64,000 nt of DNA from Flavobacteriales bacterium (GTDB lineage Bacteria; Bacteroidota; Bacteroidia; Flavobacteriales; Flavobacteriaceae): NCBI GenBank assembly GCA_013205245.1, contig JABMNH010000016.1, positions 19,430 through 83,429 of the forward strand, in the 5' to 3' direction. This document shows positions 60,832 to 64,000 of the stretch, one piece after another. The position numbers were made by a program, and so were the translations under genes. Position 1 is the stretch's first letter. Each line of letters starts with the position of its first letter. The notes beneath the pieces were generated by a model. It had not been told where the DNA came from. It saw nothing but the letters and a program-made list of their open reading frames with translations, and did not search any database.

Positions 60832-63657
60832 CTAAATTAATTCTTTTTTAAGGAAATGCGAAGTGTAGCCTTTGTTAAAGTTTGCTAAATTTTCTGGTGT
60901 GCCCTCAAATAAAACTTCACCTCCTTTTTTACCGCCTTCTAAACCGATGTCAATTACATGATCTGCCAATTTAACAACATCTAAATTATGTTCGATGATA
61001 ATAACAGTATTGCCTCTATCGGTTAATTTATTTAAAACTTTCATCAAGACATTGATGTCTTCAAAATGAAGACCGGTTGTGGGTTCATCTAAGATATAAA
61101 ATGTGCTTCCAGTATCTTTTTTAGAAAGTTCCGAGGCTAATTTTATGCGCTGTGCCTCACCACCAGAAAGGGTCGTAGAAGGTTGTCCTAAAGTAATATA
61201 TCCCAAACCAACATCTTTAATGGTTTTTAATTTTTTATAAATTTTTGGAATAGATTCAAAAAAGGCCACACTTTCGTTAATGGTCATATTCAAAACATCT
61301 GATATAGATTTTCCTTTATAACGCACTTCTAAGGTTTCTCTGTTAAAACGTTTTCCTTGACAGGTTTCGCATTCAACTTGAACATCGGGTAAAAAATTCA
61401 TTTCAATAACGCGCACACCACCACCTTGGCAGGTTTCGCAGCGCCCTCCTTTAACATTAAACGAAAAGCGTCCGGCTTTATAGCCACGGATAGCAGATTC
61501 TGGTGTCTTTGCAAACAAAGTTCTTATTTCGCTAAAAACACCTGTATAAGTAGCTGGATTTGAGCGTGGTGTTCTGCCTATAGCCGATTGGTCTATATCT
61601 ATAACTTTATCTATATGTTCTAAACCTTCAATGCTTTTATAAGGCAATGGTTTTTTAACCGCTTTATAAATATGATGATTTAAAATAGGGTATAAGGTCT
61701 CGTTAATAAGTGTCGATTTGCCACTTCCAGAAACCCCTGTAACGCAAATCATAACACCTAAGGGAAAAGTAACCGACACATTTTTTAAATTATTGCCGCG
61801 AGCGCCTTTTAAAGAAATCGTGTTGCCATTACCCTGACGTCTTTTTGTGGGTGTCTCAATTTTTTTCCTACCACTAAGATAATCGCCCGTTAAAGTGTTT
61901 TGTTCTAAAAGCATTTCGGGAGTTCCCGCACTTATTATTTCGCCACCATATTTTCCGGCGTGTGGACCGATGTCAAGAACAAAATCGGCACTCATAATCA
62001 TGGCAGTATCGTGTTCTACCACAATAACCGAATTGCCTAAATCGCGTAATTTCACTAAAGAATCAATCAATTTCTGATTGTCGCGTTGATGCAAACCAAT
62101 ACTTGGCTCATCTAAAATATAAAGCACACCTACAAGCTGAGAACCAATTTGTGTGGCTAATCTAATACGTTGTGCCTCGCCACCCGAAAGCGATTTTGCA
62201 CTTCTGTCTAAAGCCAAATAAGATAAGCCAACATCCAATAAAAAAGAAATACGCGTTTTTATTTCTTTAATAATTTCATCGGCAATTTTATGTTGTGTTT
62301 GGGTGAGTTTTTTGTCAATCTTATCGAACCAATCTGACAAATCTTGAATGTCTAATTGTACAAGATTTGAAATTGTTTTACCTGCCACTTTAAAATAGAG
62401 AGATTCCTTTTTAAGACGATTGCCATGACATTCTGGACAAGTAATATCATCCATAAAGTTTTTTGCCCATCTTTTTATAGAAGTTGATTCGCTATTAAAA
62501 TATTGCTGTTCTATAAAATTGATAATCCCCTCGAAATCTATATTATAATTCCTAGTGATACCTAAGGCTTTAGATGCGATTTCAAATTTATCTTGGCCTC
62601 CGTAAAGGATGATTTCTAAAGCCTTTTTAGGGATTTCAGAAATAGGGTCGGATAATTGAAAATTATAGCGTTCAGAAATTAAGAGCAATTGTTTAAAAAT
62701 CCATGACGATTTATATTCGCCTAAAGGCGCAAAGCCACCTTTTTTAATCGATATAGTATCGTCTGGAATAACTTTTTTAAGATTGACCTTTGGCAGTATT
62801 CCCAAACCATTACAAGTATCGCAAGCCCCTTTGGGAGAATTAAACGAAAACGAATTTGGTTCTGGTTTGGCATAAGAAATACCAGAATCTTGGCACATCA
62901 AATTGCGGCTAAAATACCGAGGCGTTCCTTCTTTGTCTTCTAGAACTATAAGGGTATCGTCGCCGTGATACATGGCTGTTTTTAGAGATTCTGTAAGCCG
63001 TTTCTCATTTTTATCAGAAATGTTAATTTGATCGATAACAATTTCTATATCGTGCATTTTATAGCGGTCTAATTTTAACCCTTTTGTTATTTCGGTAACG
63101 TCGCCGTCAATGCGCACATAAATAAATCCTTGTTTGGCAATGCGTTCAAAAAGCTCGCGGTAATGTCCTTTTCTAGATTTGATAACAGGCGCTAAAATAA
63201 AAACCTTCTTTGTGTCAAAATCCTTTAAAATAATCTCTTTAATCTGATCGTCAGAATAGCTCACCATTTTTTTATTGGTAACATACGAGTGTGCTTCGCC
63301 TGCTTTTGCGTATAAAAGTCGGAGAAAATCGTAAACTTCGGTAATGGTACCAACAGTAGAACGTGGACTTTTACTTGTGGTTTTTTGCTCAATAGCAATA
63401 ACAGGAGAAAGGCCATTAATTTTATCGACATCTGGACGTTCTAAACCGCCTAAAAATTGACGGGCATAAGCCGAAAAAGTTTCGATATAACGCCGCTGTC
63501 CTTCAGCATAAATAGTATCAAAAGCCAAAGATGATTTCCCACTCCCACTCAAACCTGTAATAACTACAAGCTGCTCTCGGGGAATGGTAACATCAATGTT
63601 CTTAAGATTATGAACACGTGCGCCAAAGATTTCTATATTTCCTACCTTGTCTGACAA
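60832..63657 (-). CDS. uvrA: Excinuclease ABC subunit UvrA (TTG start)
   Basis: Damage-recognition ATPase of nucleotide excision repair, cytosolic. The 941-residue protein starts with TTG at 63657, because an in-frame TGA lies three codons upstream and no ATG precedes the first Walker [10 protein letters not shown] (35-43). Two ABC modules are complete: two LSGGEAQR signatures, second Walker [10 protein letters not shown]. The last zinc finger CETCQGGG...CETCQGKR is intact. The first zinc-finger pair is incomplete: CQDSG at 255-259 has Ser where a second Cys is expected, while CDTC follows later. In Bacteroidota this is not rare. Confidence 0.97.
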   Translation of the reverse strand: MSDKVGNIEIFGARVHNLKNIDVTIPREQLVVITGLSGSGKSSLAFDTIYAEGQRRYIETFSAYARQFLGGLERPDVDKINGLSPVIAIEQKTTSKSPRSTVGTITEVYDFLRLLYAKAGEAHSYVTNKKMVSYSDDQIKEIILKDFDTKKVFILAPVIKSRKGHYRELFERIAKQGFIYVRIDGDVTEITKGLKLDRYKMHDIEIVIDQINISDKNEKRLTESLKTAMYHGDDTLIVLEDKEGTPRYFSRNLMCQDSGISYAKPEPNSFSFNSPKGACDTCNGLGILPKVNLKKVIPDDTISIKKGGFAPLGEYKSSWIFKQLLLISERYNFQLSDPISEIPKKALEIILYGGQDKFEIASKALGITRNYNIDFEGIINFIEQQYFNSESTSIKRWAKNFMDDITCPECHGNRLKKESLYFKVAGKTISNLVQLDIQDLSDWFDKIDKKLTQTQHKIADEIIKEIKTRISFLLDVGLSYLALDRSAKSLSGGEAQRIRLATQIGSQLVGVLYILDEPSIGLHQRDNQKLIDSLVKLRDLGNSVIVVEHDTAMIMSADFVLDIGPHAGKYGGEIISAGTPEMLLEQNTLTGDYLSGRKKIETPTKRRQGNGNTISLKGARGNNLKNVSVTFPLGVMICVTGVSGSGKSTLINETLYPILNHHIYKAVKKPLPYKSIEGLEHIDKVIDIDQSAIGRTPRSNPATYTGVFSEIRTLFAKTPESAIRGYKAGRFSFNVKGGRCETCQGGGVRVIEMNFLPDVQVECETCQGKRFNRETLEVRYKGKSISDVLNMTINESVAFFESIPKIYKKLKTIKDVGLGYITLGQPSTTLSGGEAQRIKLASELSKKDTGSTFYILDEPTTGLHFEDINVLMKVLNKLTDRGNTVIIIEHNLDVVKLADHVIDIGLEGGKKGGEVLFEGTPENLANFNKGYTSHFLKKELI

Positions 63658-63673
63658 AATTTTTCAAAAACGC

Positions 63674-63681
63674 CAAAGATA
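63674..63681 (-). promoter_or_regulatory. -7 promoter element for uvrA
   Basis: Minus-strand TATCTTTG fits TAnnTTTG and lies 16 bases before the TTG start of uvrA. Confidence 0.55.
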
Positions 63682-63765
63682 ACCAATTAGCTTTAAAATT
63701 TATAATACATATAGCTTGTAATTCTAAAAAATAGTAAATTGCAACAAAATAGGAGTTACCTTAAA

Positions 63766-63987
63766 ATGATTCATACTGTTAGACATTTTTTTGAAAAAAG
63801 AGGCTTTGCTGTATCCTCAAGATTTGCAGATAAATTAGGGATTAGTGCAACAAATGTGCGTTTGTTTTTCATATACATTTCTTTTATTACACTAGGATTT
63901 TCGTTTGGCTTGTATTTAACGCTTGCTTTTATTTTACGTTTAAAAGATATGTTTTATACCAAACGCAGTTCTGTTTTTGATTTATGA
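63766..63987 (+). CDS. PspC domain protein
   Basis: A 73-residue protein from the ATG at 63766. It contains the PspC-like helix pair: FAVSSRFADKLGISATNVRLFF, then a membrane segment (about 28-55, FIYISFITLGFSFGLYLTLAF). In E. coli PspC is a membrane sensor of the phage-shock response; small PspC-only proteins in Bacteroidota have unknown partners. An in-frame TTG 27 bases earlier is unlikely to be the start. The stop is at 63985-63987; only 13 bases of the window follow. Confidence 0.85.
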   Translation: MIHTVRHFFEKRGFAVSSRFADKLGISATNVRLFFIYISFITLGFSFGLYLTLAFILRLKDMFYTKRSSVFDL

Positions 63988-64000
63988 TAATAGTAAATAA

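Noticed and set aside
1..64000. tRNA, rRNA, prophage or defence-system genes
   Set aside because: I looked for anticodon-arm patterns, integrase, capsid, restriction and CRISPR-type proteins and saw none; weak tRNAs cannot be excluded by eye.

Overview
The window is a chromosomal segment of a low-GC member of the Bacteroidota, most likely family Flavobacteriaceae. The evidence is consistent. Many genes are preceded by the Bacteroidota -7 element TAnnTTTG and lack Shine-Dalgarno sequences. One secreted protein ends in a type IX secretion (T9SS) sorting domain. Bacteroidota-type families are present (DUF5916, DUF4834, DUF4159, an Ig-like lipoprotein). Gene order such as rsfS-ftsH-LUD-cdsA-psd-ACBP is familiar from this family. 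Several genes need TTG starts (ddl, uvrA, the BASS transporter, an endonuclease-like gene and a glycosyltransferase). No genus can be named safely.

Layout. 1-4.9 kb: the edge of an ABC ATPase gene, a DUF5916 outer-membrane protein, sucC, a PhnA-type protein and a small beta-barrel protein. 4.9-15.5 kb: glycyl-tRNA synthetase, ComF, an Ig-like lipoprotein, the Fe-S proteins Mrp and NifU, the tyrosine-catabolism pair hmgA-hppD, the YifB ATPase and a YceI lipoprotein. 15.5-20.2 kb: a minus-strand run rsfS, ftsH, LUD, cdsA, psd, ACBP, joining phospholipid synthesis to membrane proteolysis. 20.3-30.6 kb: birA, pyrE, a NUDIX gene with overlapping divergent starts, an M14 peptidase, coaD, ddl, a PASTA protein, an RluA-type pseudouridine synthase, a methyltransferase broken by an in-frame TGA, an alpha/beta hydrolase between imperfect direct repeats, and yaaA. 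30.6-35.6 kb: a textbook SAM-I riboswitch with terminator controlling osmC-metZ-metX, then dnaK behind a sigma-54-like promoter. 35.6-38.7 kb: corA, a frameshifted secreted-protein gene, palindromic intergenic repeats and an IS110-family element. 38.7-48.5 kb: an exonuclease, a large NagZ-type plus serine-hydrolase fusion, then a minus-strand run containing an acyltransferase, a BASS transporter, DUF4159, rsmE, a GNAT-like protein and a beta-barrel protein with a strongly cationic tail. 48.6-54.7 kb: a surface-polysaccharide cluster (DUF4834, YfhO, two GT4 glycosyltransferases, wecB). 54.9-63.7 kb: dus, an M1-like peptidase lacking its zinc site, a T9SS-exported endonuclease-like protein, a LOG-family protein and uvrA. 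A PspC-domain gene ends the window.

The best candidate for something beyond routine annotation is the non-coding end of the IS110 element (about 38380-38555). It carries a TAnnTTTG element, a 12-bp perfect long-range stem and further stem-loops, at the place and size expected for an IS110 bridge RNA. The opposite end carries a TTTG that could complete a promoter when the element circularises. Other notable points are the inactivated M1 peptidase, the two sigma-54-like promoters, the overlapping leaderless-type pyrE/NUDIX starts and two apparently broken genes. Apart from the IS element I see no phage, defence island, CRISPR array, rRNA or tRNA gene.
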